From contig CAIYES010000283.1 in the NCBI GenBank assembly GCA_903925275.1, forward strand, positions 1 to 57,565: a DNA stretch of 57,565 nt, read 5' to 3'. A program made the translations under genes and the position numbers. A model generated the notes under the pieces. That model made no database searches. It was not told where the DNA came from and saw only the letters and a list, made by a program, of their open reading frames with translations. Positions 11,647-20,273 of the stretch are shown in pieces. This DNA comes from an uncultured Bacteroidales bacterium (GTDB lineage: Bacteria > Bacteroidota > Bacteroidia > Bacteroidales > FEN-979). Positions within the stretch are counted from its first letter, which is position 1, and each line of letters opens with the position of its first letter.

Positions 11647-12586
11647 ATGTTCCCTCTTGTTTACGAAATCAATACCAGAATCTGGCTGAAAAAACTGACG
11701 AATAACCATAACAAACCAATAACCCTCGGGAATATTCCCGAAGAAGAGTTCAACTTCTTTTCGCTCTGCGGTTTTGACTTTGTTTGGCTTATGGGTGTCT
11801 GGCAACCCAGTCAGTACAGTAAGGCAATTGCTACAGGACATCCAGGCCTCAGAACTTCAATCCTTGAACACATTCCAATGGTGAAACCAGAGGATATTGT
11901 GTCGTCTCCATACTCGATTCCATCGTATGATGTCCATGAGGCACTTGGCGGAAAAGATGAGCTGCTTCTATTCCGCAAGAAACTCAATAAGCTCGGCATA
12001 AAACTTATGCTCGACTTTGTGCCTAATCATCTTGCTCTTGACAATGAATGGCTCCCAGAACATCCTGAGTTTTTTATTCCAATATCGATTGAAGAACAAA
12101 GTCATGACCCCGGAGCCGGATTCGAATATAAAAAAGACGAATATCTTGCCTATGGTAAAGATCCTTATTTTGCGCCATGGACTGACACCCTGCAACTCAA
12201 CTACGCAAGACCTGAAACTCACCAGATGATGCAAGAAAACCTTTTCAAAATAAGCTCACTCTGCGATGCAGTCCGTTGCGATGTTGCGATGCTTATTCTA
12301 AAAAGCGTTTTCAACACTACATGGAGCAATCTGGGCGGTGCCATGACCAAAGAATTCTGGGCTGATGCAATCGCTGCAGTCAAAGACCGTCACCCCGAGT
12401 TTGTTTTTCTTGCTGAATCCTACTGGAACAAGGAATGGGAACTCCAGCAACAGGGCTTTGACTTTACCTACGACAAACCTTTTTATGATTATATCTGCAG
12501 TGCCCCGCTGAATGTTGAAAAACTTTCGGGACACATGACGGCTCAGTGGGACTATCAAAAACATCTCTGCAGGTTTCTTGAAAACC
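11647..12586 (+). pseudogene. GH13 trehalose-synthase-type enzyme, cut at a chimeric junction
   Basis: The first 313 residues of an alpha-amylase superfamily enzyme, starting at MFPLVYEINTRIWL. Conserved GH13 regions are present in order: I, LDFVPNH (123-128); II, VRCDVAM with nucleophile Asp212; III, FLAESYW with acid/base Glu257; and the start of IV, CRFLEN. Region IV should continue with His-Asp-Glu, but directly after Asn313 the reading changes to unrelated sequence and stops at 12621. The break coincides with the switch to Bacteroidetes DNA, so this is not a natural C-terminus. The longer reading from 11440 is unlikely; its first 69 residues do not resemble the family. Confidence 0.85.
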
Positions 12587-14028
12587 CCATAAGCCAACAG
12601 CGCGGTAACCACAATTGCTGAAAAAATTATCAGGTATTTCGAAAGGAACCTCATTTTCCGGAACGGAATGATGAAGACAAGAAAACCAAGGATGAAGTAA
12701 GGAGGTTTGCATAACGCCAGCAGCAGCCATACGAAAAACAACATACCGATATCCTTCCATTTTAGCACTTTATCGGAATTGAAGGCATAGTACAGAAACA
12801 TGGCTGTAAGCAGGAAAGAGCTGCTGATGACGAATGCATCGTAAGAGAGGGAGGCCATCAAAAACAGGGTTTTCGGCATCAGTGCCAGTAAAAAGAAAAT
12901 CCATTTTGAGAACGGGGTTATTCTGATAGCAAGAAATATCAGCAAAACGGAAAACAGCAGATTGAAAAGCCGCCCGAAATACATCAATACAAGAGGTGCC
13001 GAACTGAATATCTTTCCGGTGAAAAGACCAAGAACTTGTGGAAAATAGGGTACAACGTAATCAGGACCGGAACTTGGCATCCGCTTATCCGGATTTATTT
13101 TTACGTTAGCCAATGCACGTATTTCATCCTTACTTGTTCGTTCGTCAGGATATGCACGCAGCTTTCCCAGTGTCGAATCCATGATCATGAAGGAGGATGG
13201 GATTGATTTTTTGGTCCCGGAGAACTGGAATTCCGACAATTCCACTGTTCTTGACAGATGTGAACCCTCGTCAGGCACCTGCATCGGAGGAGTCAGAAAC
13301 ACAAACAGAGATCCAAAAACGATTGCAAAAATTAAATAAACATATTCCGGACGGATGTGAATTCTGGTCAGAAATTGCTGAATCCTCTTAAAGAAAGATA
13401 TCGCTATGGCAACCAGAAATGCAACGAAGTATAATAAATTCCGGATGGAAGTGGTTAGTGAATGGTCCGACTCGTAAGTCCTGAGCATTATTGCTCCGGG
13501 ATAAGGGTATTTTTTGCCATTTACCGAACTGATAAGATCATCATTAACTTCCGCACAGGCATATAAGGCCCCTAATTTGGATTCAGCATTAAACAAACCG
13601 TGTACACAATTGGCGCTATCGCCATCCTTTGAAATAAAACAAATGGAGATTTTATTCCCTTTGCCAATTTTGAGGCTCTCCTTGAACCGGAAATCATGAA
13701 ATTTCCGGTCCTCTATTTCCTTTGAAGAAAATTTTTCCTGAAAAATCAGATTGTTTTGACTGTCTAAAACAACAACAGTGTTGGAATTTGTATTTTCCCG
13801 CTCCATTGTTATATAACGGATCTGAAATCCATTCAGATATTCTTTTTTAACGTTAAGTTCCTGAACTAAGATGATCCCTTTTACAAATCCATCATCAAGA
13901 TAGGGATTTTTGCTTCGCGAAGTTTGTGTAATGCTAAGCAATGGAGGCTTTGGCGCATAAAGACTGAGCAGAAACATTGCCAGGATAAAGAAACAAATTC
14001 CAAAAATATAGTACTTTTTATTTGCCAT
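12571..14028 (-). pseudogene. DUF2142 membrane protein, C-terminus lost at the junction
   Basis: About 486 residues of a multi-helix inner-membrane protein of the DUF2142 family, closely similar to the complete gene next to it (14207-16393). Shared landmarks are TPPMQVPDEGSHLSRTVELSEFQF, LVLMYFGRLFNLL, ALMPKTLFLMASLSYDA and LCKPPYFILGFLVFIIP. The N-terminus has one helix, then a roughly 150-residue extracytoplasmic domain, then many helices. The relative suggests about 230 residues are missing. Past AYGVFKKPAE, near 12571-12586, the minus reading becomes the antisense of the GH13 gene and stops only at 12298; that tail is meaningless. Function is unknown; the family is often found with polysaccharide genes and resembles GT-C glycosyltransferases. 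Confidence 0.8.
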
Positions 14029-14094
14029 TCATAAGCGCTTTGAACAACTGAAAACGAAGTAAAACTACAAATTTAACCCCTTTCCCTAATTCCT

Positions 14095-14206
14095 GCATTA
14101 TTTGCATTATTTGCATTATTTGCATTGCTTGCATTGTCTGCATTGCTTGCATTGTCTGCATTGCTTGCATTGTCTGCATTGCTTGCATTGCTTGCATTGT
14201 CTGCAT
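14095..14206 (-). repeat. 9-bp tandem repeat array (GCATTGCTT/GCATTGTCT)
   Basis: About a dozen 9-base units written on the plus strand as GCATTATTT (three copies) and then alternating GCATTGCTT and GCATTGTCT. In the sense direction of the flanking minus-strand genes the unit reads AAGCAATGC. The array begins directly at the stop codon of the second DUF2142 gene (14207-14209) and ends about 65 bases before the start of the first. A related array lies inside the hyf operon at 41750-41883. Confidence 0.9.
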
Positions 14207-16351
14207 TTACAAAATATTGTAGTACCTCACCATCGTAATATACACAGCATAAGCCAGTGTAAACGTGCAGACGCCAGCCATGACAAGATAGAGTGATTTG
14301 TCGAAAAATCGTTCTTTTTCCTGGATTTCCTCAAAGATGACCGGTTTGACTTTCGGTTTGGCTTTTCTGTACTCCTTACGGCGCGGACTGAAAAGGATGT
14401 TAAGTTTCGGGTTGAAGTACTGGTTGTAAAACAGCATGAAAAAAAGTGGTGCAACCGGGATAAAATAGCGACCCTGGATTCCCCATATCAATTGCCAGCC
14501 GGGTCCGGTGGCATAAAGGTACATGCCTGTTGCGATGATCACGAACGCCAATGCCAGCAATAAAACGAGCAGGGCTTTCTTTGCTATACCTACCTTTATA
14601 TTTTCCTTTGATAACACGAGCGCGGCAAATACCATAAATATCAGGTAGGAGTATATGAGTATCTTGGGTAGTTCAACATCAATCCAGCCAAGTAATCCGA
14701 AAAAACCATCAATAATGTAGGAGCGTTTGACCACAAATACACTGTTAAGCATAATCCTGATGTATCCCGGGATGTTGTTCCGGATGTAATTCAATTGTTC
14801 TTCAGGGTTGATCAGTGACTGGGAAGTGGCTGCCGGAGGAGGGCTTGCAGGTTTGGCCTGTATGGCTGAACCATGGCCGGAAATGTAACTAACCGCTGCA
14901 GGACCCGCTTTATAGGCCACCAATGCAATGGCAACCACGCCTATAGAAATCATGACATACTTGTACAGGTATCCGAATTTTTTCGGGGGGATAAAAAAGA
15001 AGAGAAGCCCGATGAGGAAAAAGGGTGGTTTGCAAAAGAGTAGCAGCAGGACTATGAAAGCAAGCAGGGCCAGGTCTTTTATGCCGAGGTTCCTTTTACA
15101 GGCATAAGCATAGAATAAGAAAATGGCCATGGCAAAAAATGAAAGGCTGATGGTAAGTGTATCATAGGAGATGGAACCAAACAGGAACAATGTTTTAGGC
15201 ATCAGTGCCACCATAAGGAGCGCCCATTTAAAAACCGGGATTATCCTGATTGCAAAGAAGATGAGTCCAATTGCAACGAGCAGGTTAAATAACCGGCCAA
15301 AATAGAGCAAAACAAGGGGCGAAGAGGCAAAAGCTTTTCCGATAAAAATGCCCAGGGCCTGCGGCAGGTATGGGATTGTGTAGTCGGGAGCGATGACCGG
15401 AACTCTTTTTTCAGGCTCGAGGCTGAGCTTTGCCTGGCTTGTTATTGCGTCAAAGGTGATTTTTCTGGCGGCCTTTTCCCGTAAGAAGCCAAAAGTAGAG
15501 TCAAGCTTTATCAGGGATACCGGGATTGTTTTATTTGTGTTGAAGAATTGGAATTCTGAGAGTTCGAATGCCCGGAAAAAGTGGCTCCCTTCATCGGGAA
15601 CCTGTGTGGGAGGGGTGATGAAAGCAAAGGCAACCGAAAAAGGCAGGGCGATGAACAGGAATATCCATTCAGGAAAGACCCTGATCCTTACCAGGTATGT
15701 CTGTATCCGGGAATACAGGATGATGACCAAAGAGATGATCAGCGCAAGGGTATACAGCAGGATTTTAATGAACCAGAACTGGCTGTACCGGGTTTTGTAA
15801 GTTTGAAGCATCAGGCTGACCTGATAATGCCTCGTTTTATTCTTTATTGAACCAATGATATCATTCCCGTTAATTTTCGAAATATACAAGTTTCCGGATG
15901 TATCGGCAGGGTTGATTAAGGGGGAGGCGGAGTTATTTGCATCTCCGTTGATTGAATATAGAGAGAAGTATATACGGTTTCCTTTTCCTACAAAAACAGG
16001 TTTCTCAAAGAGAAATGTTGAAAGTCCACCCTCTTTCAGCTCCAGGGATGAAAAAGTTTCCTGGTGAAGGATGTTATAGTTGGAATCAAGCAACAGCACG
16101 ATATTCTGGTTGGTATTTGTCCTGCCTGAATGGGTAAACATCAGATCAAAACCATTGAAGTAATCATTGCTGGCGATCAGCTCCTGGGTGATAATCTCTC
16201 CCTGCCCCAAACATGGCAAGGTGCCTGCATCTCGTGTCACGGTCGATCGCGAAGGGATCAATGAAGTAGGGTTAATCCGGACAATTGTTATGGTTGTTAC
16301 AGCACCGATCAGAAAAAGAACTCCAAAAATTACACGGATAATTTTATACAT
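14207..16351 (-). CDS. DUF2142 family membrane protein
   Basis: A complete paralogue of the broken neighbour, 714 residues if started at MYKIIRVIFGVLFLIGAV (16351); an upstream ATG at 16393 would add 14 residues. An N-terminal helix is followed by an extracytoplasmic domain (about residues 25-190) and 10 or more predicted helices. TPPTQVPDEGSHFFRAFELS gives an acidic motif after a helix, reminiscent of the catalytic loop of GT-C glycosyltransferases. The C-terminus has a charged cytoplasmic stretch (FSPRRKEYRKAKPKVKP) before a last helix. Role inferred: transfer or export of lipid-linked sugars; not proven by the sequence. Confidence 0.8.
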   Translation of the reverse strand: MYKIIRVIFGVLFLIGAVTTITIVRINPTSLIPSRSTVTRDAGTLPCLGQGEIITQELIASNDYFNGFDLMFTHSGRTNTNQNIVLLLDSNYNILHQETFSSLELKEGGLSTFLFEKPVFVGKGNRIYFSLYSINGDANNSASPLINPADTSGNLYISKINGNDIIGSIKNKTRHYQVSLMLQTYKTRYSQFWFIKILLYTLALIISLVIILYSRIQTYLVRIRVFPEWIFLFIALPFSVAFAFITPPTQVPDEGSHFFRAFELSEFQFFNTNKTIPVSLIKLDSTFGFLREKAARKITFDAITSQAKLSLEPEKRVPVIAPDYTIPYLPQALGIFIGKAFASSPLVLLYFGRLFNLLVAIGLIFFAIRIIPVFKWALLMVALMPKTLFLFGSISYDTLTISLSFFAMAIFLFYAYACKRNLGIKDLALLAFIVLLLLFCKPPFFLIGLLFFFIPPKKFGYLYKYVMISIGVVAIALVAYKAGPAAVSYISGHGSAIQAKPASPPPAATSQSLINPEEQLNYIRNNIPGYIRIMLNSVFVVKRSYIIDGFFGLLGWIDVELPKILIYSYLIFMVFAALVLSKENIKVGIAKKALLVLLLALAFVIIATGMYLYATGPGWQLIWGIQGRYFIPVAPLFFMLFYNQYFNPKLNILFSPRRKEYRKAKPKVKPVIFEEIQEKERFFDKSLYLVMAGVCTFTLAYAVYITMVRYYNIL

Positions 16352-16460
16352 GGTTAGCGGTAGATTCATGCAAAAGTGAGGAAAATAATTCAAAAATGAA
16401 AAAAATATCCGTTTTATGATTCACCTTTTGCCCTCAAACCGGATTAAGCATAAAAATGAG

Positions 16461-16468
16461 TACTTTTG
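16461..16468 (+). promoter_or_regulatory. Bacteroidetes promoter element of ssb
   Basis: TACTTTTG matches the Bacteroidetes -7 consensus TAnnTTTG and lies 33 bases before the ssb ATG, leaving a short leader. Confidence 0.6.
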
Positions 16469-16501
16469 TTCACGGAGTTTTTAACTTAAATTTCAATCAT
16501 C

Positions 16502-16933
16502 ATGGCAACTGGAGTCAACAAAGTAATTTTGATCGGCAATCTGGGACGGGATCCGGAGGTTCAGAATTTCGAAAACGGTGTAAAAAAAGCAGCTTTCACG
16601 CTGGCTACCACCGAAACATACAAGGGAAAAGACGGAGAGAAGACCACCCACACCGAGTGGCACAACATCGTCTTGTGGCGCGGACTGGCCGATGTGGCCG
16701 AGCGTTTCCTGAAAAAGGGCAACACCATTTATGTTGAGGGTCGTATTCGCAAACGTGAATATGAAGATAAAGAGGGACAGAAAAAATTTATCTACGAAAT
16801 CCTGGGCGATTCCATACAGATGCTTGGCGGAGGTCCGCGCAGGGATGAATCAAATGGCAGTTCACCAGCACATGAGACCCCCAAAGAAGAGACATCGATG
16901 GCACCCATGCCTGAGGATGACCTTCCATTTTAA
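16502..16933 (+). CDS. ssb: single-stranded DNA-binding protein
   Basis: A 143-residue SSB. The N-terminal OB-fold runs from VNKVILIGNLGRDPEV through EWHNIVLWRGLADVAERFLKKG to the FIYEILGDSIQML strand. A short disordered linker leads to the acidic tail EDDLPF, the conserved tip that recruits repair and replication partners. It coats single-stranded DNA during replication, recombination and repair. In many Bacteroidetes ssb is followed by gldE and gldD; here gldD follows after 67 bases and gldE is absent. Confidence 0.95.
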   Translation: MATGVNKVILIGNLGRDPEVQNFENGVKKAAFTLATTETYKGKDGEKTTHTEWHNIVLWRGLADVAERFLKKGNTIYVEGRIRKREYEDKEGQKKFIYEILGDSIQMLGGGPRRDESNGSSPAHETPKEETSMAPMPEDDLPF

Positions 16934-16946
16934 ACAGCAGTTAAGC

Positions 16947-16995
16947 AGCGAGGTGGCGAAATTTCGCTACCTCGCTACCTCGCTACCTCGCTATT
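16947..16995 (+). repeat. palindrome plus 8-bp tandem repeat between ssb and gldD
   Basis: A 30-base near-perfect palindrome at 16947-16976 (one mismatched pair; centre GCGAAATTTCGC) runs into an 8-base tandem repeat, CGCTACCT, present about three and a half times to 16995. It begins 13 bases after the ssb stop and ends six bases before the gldD ATG, so it fills almost the whole gap. As RNA it would fold into a stable hairpin. Confidence 0.85.
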
Positions 16996-17000
16996 TTGAT

Positions 17001-17591
17001 ATGAGACCAATATTTCTCCCCTCTCTTCTCCTCCTGCTGTTGCTGGTTTCCTCCTGCACTGATACCTACACGCCAAAACCCAGGGGTTATTTTCGCATTG
17101 ACCTGCCTGTTCAGAAATACCAGGCTTTCGACAGCACTTTTCCTTTTTCATTTGAGTACCCGGTTTATGCAGTTATTGAATCTGACAATAGTAAAATGGC
17201 AGAGCCCTATTGGATCAATATCCGGTATAAACCGTTTTGCGCCACCCTTCATGTAAGCTACAAGGTGATTGACGGAAATCTTGCGAAATATCTGGATGAT
17301 GCACATACCATGGTGAACAAACATATTCCCAAAGCCAACGCCATCACCCAGCGTGAATTTGTTGACCGGGCACATCATGTTTATGGATTGGTTTATGATA
17401 TCCGTGGCTCTGATGCTGCCTCTTCATATCAGTTTTATCTGACCGACAGCATCTCGAAATTTGTCAGGGGAGCCCTCTATTTCAACATGGTTCCCAACAA
17501 TGATTCACTTGCTCCGGTCATTGAATTTTTAAAGGGGGATTTGGAGCACATGATCAATTCTTTCCGATGGAAAAAACCATCAAATCATTGA
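17001..17591 (+). CDS. gldD: gliding motility lipoprotein GldD
   Basis: A 196-residue lipoprotein. The signal peptide is rich in leucine and ends in the lipobox LVSSC with Cys19. The mature part starts YTPKPRGYFRIDLP, a strong GldD signature, followed by WINIRYKPFCATLHVSYK and HHVYGLVYDIRGSDAASSYQ. GldD is needed for gliding in Flavobacterium johnsoniae and is widespread in Bacteroidetes with type IX secretion, including non-gliders; it probably acts at the periplasmic side of the envelope. A longer reading exists upstream but overlaps ssb out of frame; the ATG at 17001 directly precedes the signal peptide. Confidence 0.88.
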   Translation: MRPIFLPSLLLLLLLVSSCTDTYTPKPRGYFRIDLPVQKYQAFDSTFPFSFEYPVYAVIESDNSKMAEPYWINIRYKPFCATLHVSYKVIDGNLAKYLDDAHTMVNKHIPKANAITQREFVDRAHHVYGLVYDIRGSDAASSYQFYLTDSISKFVRGALYFNMVPNNDSLAPVIEFLKGDLEHMINSFRWKKPSNH

Positions 17592-17625
17592 TATCTGTTG
17601 CCCCGGAATTCCAATATCTAAAACC

Positions 17626-20025
17626 ATGAAAAATATTTTCCTGCTCGTATTACTCCTCTCATTCTCCCTCCTGCTTTCAGCACAAACCCCGCAATGGTCG
17701 GAGGTCAGAATCCACACTGATCAGCAGGGCATGGAGCAACTCGCAAAATCAGGATTGGCTGTTGAAGAGGGATTTCATGCGAAGGACGGAACCTGGACTA
17801 CTATATTATCGCAGGATGAACTTGCCAGGGTTCAGCAAGCCGGATATCAGATGGATATCCTCCATGCCGATTATTCAAAATACATTGAGGAGCGCAACCT
17901 GACATTGAATAGCCAGGTTGGTTATATCAACAGCCATAAAGAGGCATTTATGAGCGCCAGTGTCAGCAACTATAAGATACCCCAGCATTTTCACCTTGGT
18001 TCCATGGGCGGTTATCTTACGTTGCAGGAGGTGCTGGACGAGCTCGATAGCATGCGACTCTTCTATCCGAATCTCATCTCGGTTAAAGCTGCAGCAGGCA
18101 ACAATACTACCATCGAAGGGCGTACGGTCTATTATGTCAGGATTTCAAACACACCCAGCAAGGTTACCAACAAACCAAAAGTATTTTACAACGCCCTCAC
18201 CCATGCCCGTGAACCCATGGGGATGCAGCAGTTGATTTTTTTCATGTGGTACCTTCTTGAAAATTATGATACGAGCGATGAGATAAAGTACTTAGTCGAC
18301 AATCTCCAACTTTATTTTATCCCGGTGGTCAATCCCGATGGTTATGCATTCAACTGTGCCGGATCCCCGAACGGAGGGGGGATGTGGCGCAAAAACCGCC
18401 GTATCAACGGGCTGGGTGAATACGGTGTTGACCTGAACCGCAACTTCGGATACAAGTGGGGTTACGACAATACCGGCTCGTCACCCGATCCGGCCAGCGA
18501 GACTTTTCGCGGTACGGCAGCGTTTTCAGAACCGGAAACCCAGATAATCCGTGATTTTTGCATAACCAACACCTTCAGCATCTCCCAAAACTACCATACC
18601 TACAGCGATTTTACCCTATTCCCATGGTGCTGGCAAAGCACGTTTACCCCCGACAGTGTCATTAACCTGACTTATGCCGGTTTTATGACAAGGCAAAACG
18701 GGTATCTCTCCGGTGTTCCCGGGCAGATCTTATACAATACCAACGGGGATGCCCTTGACTGGCAATATGGCGATCAAACCATGAAACCCAAAGTCATTTG
18801 TTTCACAACTGAAACGGGAAACCAAACCGATGGCTTCTGGCCGTTTGCCAGCCGGATCATTACCCTTTCGCAGGAAAACATGTATTCCAACCTGATGATC
18901 GCCCATTTCACCATGCGGTATGCAGAAGCTCATGATGTTTCACCGGTCATCCTCTCCAGCCGGCAGGGCTTTTTCAATTTTGAATTCATGCGGTATGGCA
19001 TGGACAGCCCTGCCGACTATCAGGTTGTCCTGAGGCCTTTGGATTCAACACAGTTCATATCGTGGGGAGGCTCAAAAACCTTTTCAAATCCCACACAGCT
19101 GCAACCCTATTCCGATTCCATAGCCTTCCTGCTGCAACCCACCATCACATCCGGTGATGCCATCGGGTTCATCTACGAGGTCAACAATGGTTTGTATACC
19201 TTTCGGGATACGGTGGTAAAATATTTCGGTCCCCCATTGGTGATTTTCAGTGATAGCTGCAATACCATGGCCAACTGGATCTCAACCAGGTGGAATGTTA
19301 CGCAAACCCAATACCACTCAGCGCCAGGTTGCATTACCGATTCACCTTCGGGTAATTATAGCAACGGTTCAAATACCACAGTGTCAGCAACCAATGTCCT
19401 GAACCTGCAAAATTCGCCAGTTGCAGTGATCAGCTATTGGACAAAATGGAGAACTGAACAGGGCTATGATTACAGCCAGTTTAATTTGCAGGGGGACCTT
19501 GGACCCTGGATTCCCCAAAAAGGCCGGCATACCAAAACCGGTTTTTACCTCGAGGCGGATGGACAGCCATTGTATGATGGCAACCAACCCACCTGGGTAA
19601 AGGAACAGATCGTTACCACCGACTATACCAACCAGACGCTGCGGATGCAGTTTCTTTTAAAGAGTGACATGGACAAGAACTTTGATGGATTCTATTTTGA
19701 CGATGTCACGGTGACGATTGTGGATATGACCAAAACCGGAACTGCTTCGCAAATGCAAATACAGCAATGGCTGTCTGATCCGGTCCCCAATCCGGCAACC
19801 GGGGCAGTTACGGTGAAGTTCAGGCTGAATATATCCGGCAACAGGCAACCTGCACTTTTTGAAATGATGGATTCACAGGGGGTGAAGGTTATGGAAATAC
19901 CTGTTGCGACGGATCAGGAGAGTATTTCGTTCTCTGTGGATGGTCTTTCCCCGGGGATATACTTTTACCGGATCGCTGGTGACTTTGGGTCCACGGAGGT
20001 TAAGAAACTGGTGGCGATAGATTAA
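17626..20025 (+). CDS. secreted M14 zinc carboxypeptidase with T9SS sorting tail
   Basis: A 799-residue secreted protease. Residues 1-19 form a signal peptide (LLLSFSLLLSAQ). After a propeptide, the M14 domain has the zinc ligands in THAREPMG (His193 and Glu196) and SQNYHTYS, the substrate loop NPDGYAFNC and DLNRNFGYKWG, and the catalytic glutamate in CFTTETGNQ. A beta-rich segment (about 440-710) looks like an accessory binding domain. The last 80 residues (DPVPNPATGAVTVKF to STEVKKLVAID) are a type A C-terminal domain for the type IX secretion system, so the enzyme is exported to the cell surface or released. An intergenic repeat array begins at the base after its stop. Confidence 0.92.
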   Translation: MKNIFLLVLLLSFSLLLSAQTPQWSEVRIHTDQQGMEQLAKSGLAVEEGFHAKDGTWTTILSQDELARVQQAGYQMDILHADYSKYIEERNLTLNSQVGYINSHKEAFMSASVSNYKIPQHFHLGSMGGYLTLQEVLDELDSMRLFYPNLISVKAAAGNNTTIEGRTVYYVRISNTPSKVTNKPKVFYNALTHAREPMGMQQLIFFMWYLLENYDTSDEIKYLVDNLQLYFIPVVNPDGYAFNCAGSPNGGGMWRKNRRINGLGEYGVDLNRNFGYKWGYDNTGSSPDPASETFRGTAAFSEPETQIIRDFCITNTFSISQNYHTYSDFTLFPWCWQSTFTPDSVINLTYAGFMTRQNGYLSGVPGQILYNTNGDALDWQYGDQTMKPKVICFTTETGNQTDGFWPFASRIITLSQENMYSNLMIAHFTMRYAEAHDVSPVILSSRQGFFNFEFMRYGMDSPADYQVVLRPLDSTQFISWGGSKTFSNPTQLQPYSDSIAFLLQPTITSGDAIGFIYEVNNGLYTFRDTVVKYFGPPLVIFSDSCNTMANWISTRWNVTQTQYHSAPGCITDSPSGNYSNGSNTTVSATNVLNLQNSPVAVISYWTKWRTEQGYDYSQFNLQGDLGPWIPQKGRHTKTGFYLEADGQPLYDGNQPTWVKEQIVTTDYTNQTLRMQFLLKSDMDKNFDGFYFDDVTVTIVDMTKTGTASQMQIQQWLSDPVPNPATGAVTVKFRLNISGNRQPALFEMMDSQGVKVMEIPVATDQESISFSVDGLSPGIYFYRIAGDFGSTEVKKLVAID

Positions 20026-20140
20026 GTGACAAATGACAAGTGACAAATGACAAGTGACAAATGACAAGTGACAAATGACAAGTGACAAATGACGAGTGAC
20101 GAGTGACAAGTGACAAGTGAAGAGTGACAAGTGACAAGTG
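20026..20140 (+). repeat. TGACAAATGACAAG tandem array
   Basis: About 16 copies of a 7-base unit, mostly TGACAAA, TGACAAG and TGACGAG, starting at the first base after the carboxypeptidase stop codon. Each unit contributes ATGA or GTGA, an overlapped start and stop. The family recurs in the same orientation relative to the genes at 33228-33284 and 53520-53587. A complementary segment lies at 20211-20241. Confidence 0.92.
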
Positions 20141-20210
20141 GAATTTACCGATCTGTGATTTTAAATTTTAGAGGTTATATTATTTAACAGAAATTATTAC
20201 ATGGTACTTC

Positions 20211-20241
20211 ATTTGTCACTTGTCACTCGTCACTTGTCATT
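20211..20241. repeat. inverted partner of the TGACAAG array
   Basis: ATTTGTCACTTGTCACTCGT and following bases are the reverse complement of part of the array at about 20088-20118, with a single mismatch over about 28 bases. A transcript would fold into a long hairpin with a loop of roughly 90 bases, ending just upstream of the corA-like gene. Confidence 0.85.
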
Positions 20242-20273
20242 TCTAAGTAAACTTCTCTAAATTCTACAGAAGC

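Noticed and set aside
12298-12570. The C-terminal tail of the first DUF2142 reading (about 90 residues)
   Set aside because: It is the antisense of the GH13 gene beyond the chimeric junction and does not match the paralogue.
14018-14296. Readings with MQTMQAMQ repeats and with CLHCLHCLH repeats across the 14 kb array
   Set aside because: Translations of the intergenic 9-base repeat; no family match, no sensible start, and both strands give such artefacts.
20026-20241. CRISPR-like array
   Set aside because: The units are 7 bases with no unique spacers; a short tandem repeat, not direct repeats with spacers. The same holds for the other arrays.
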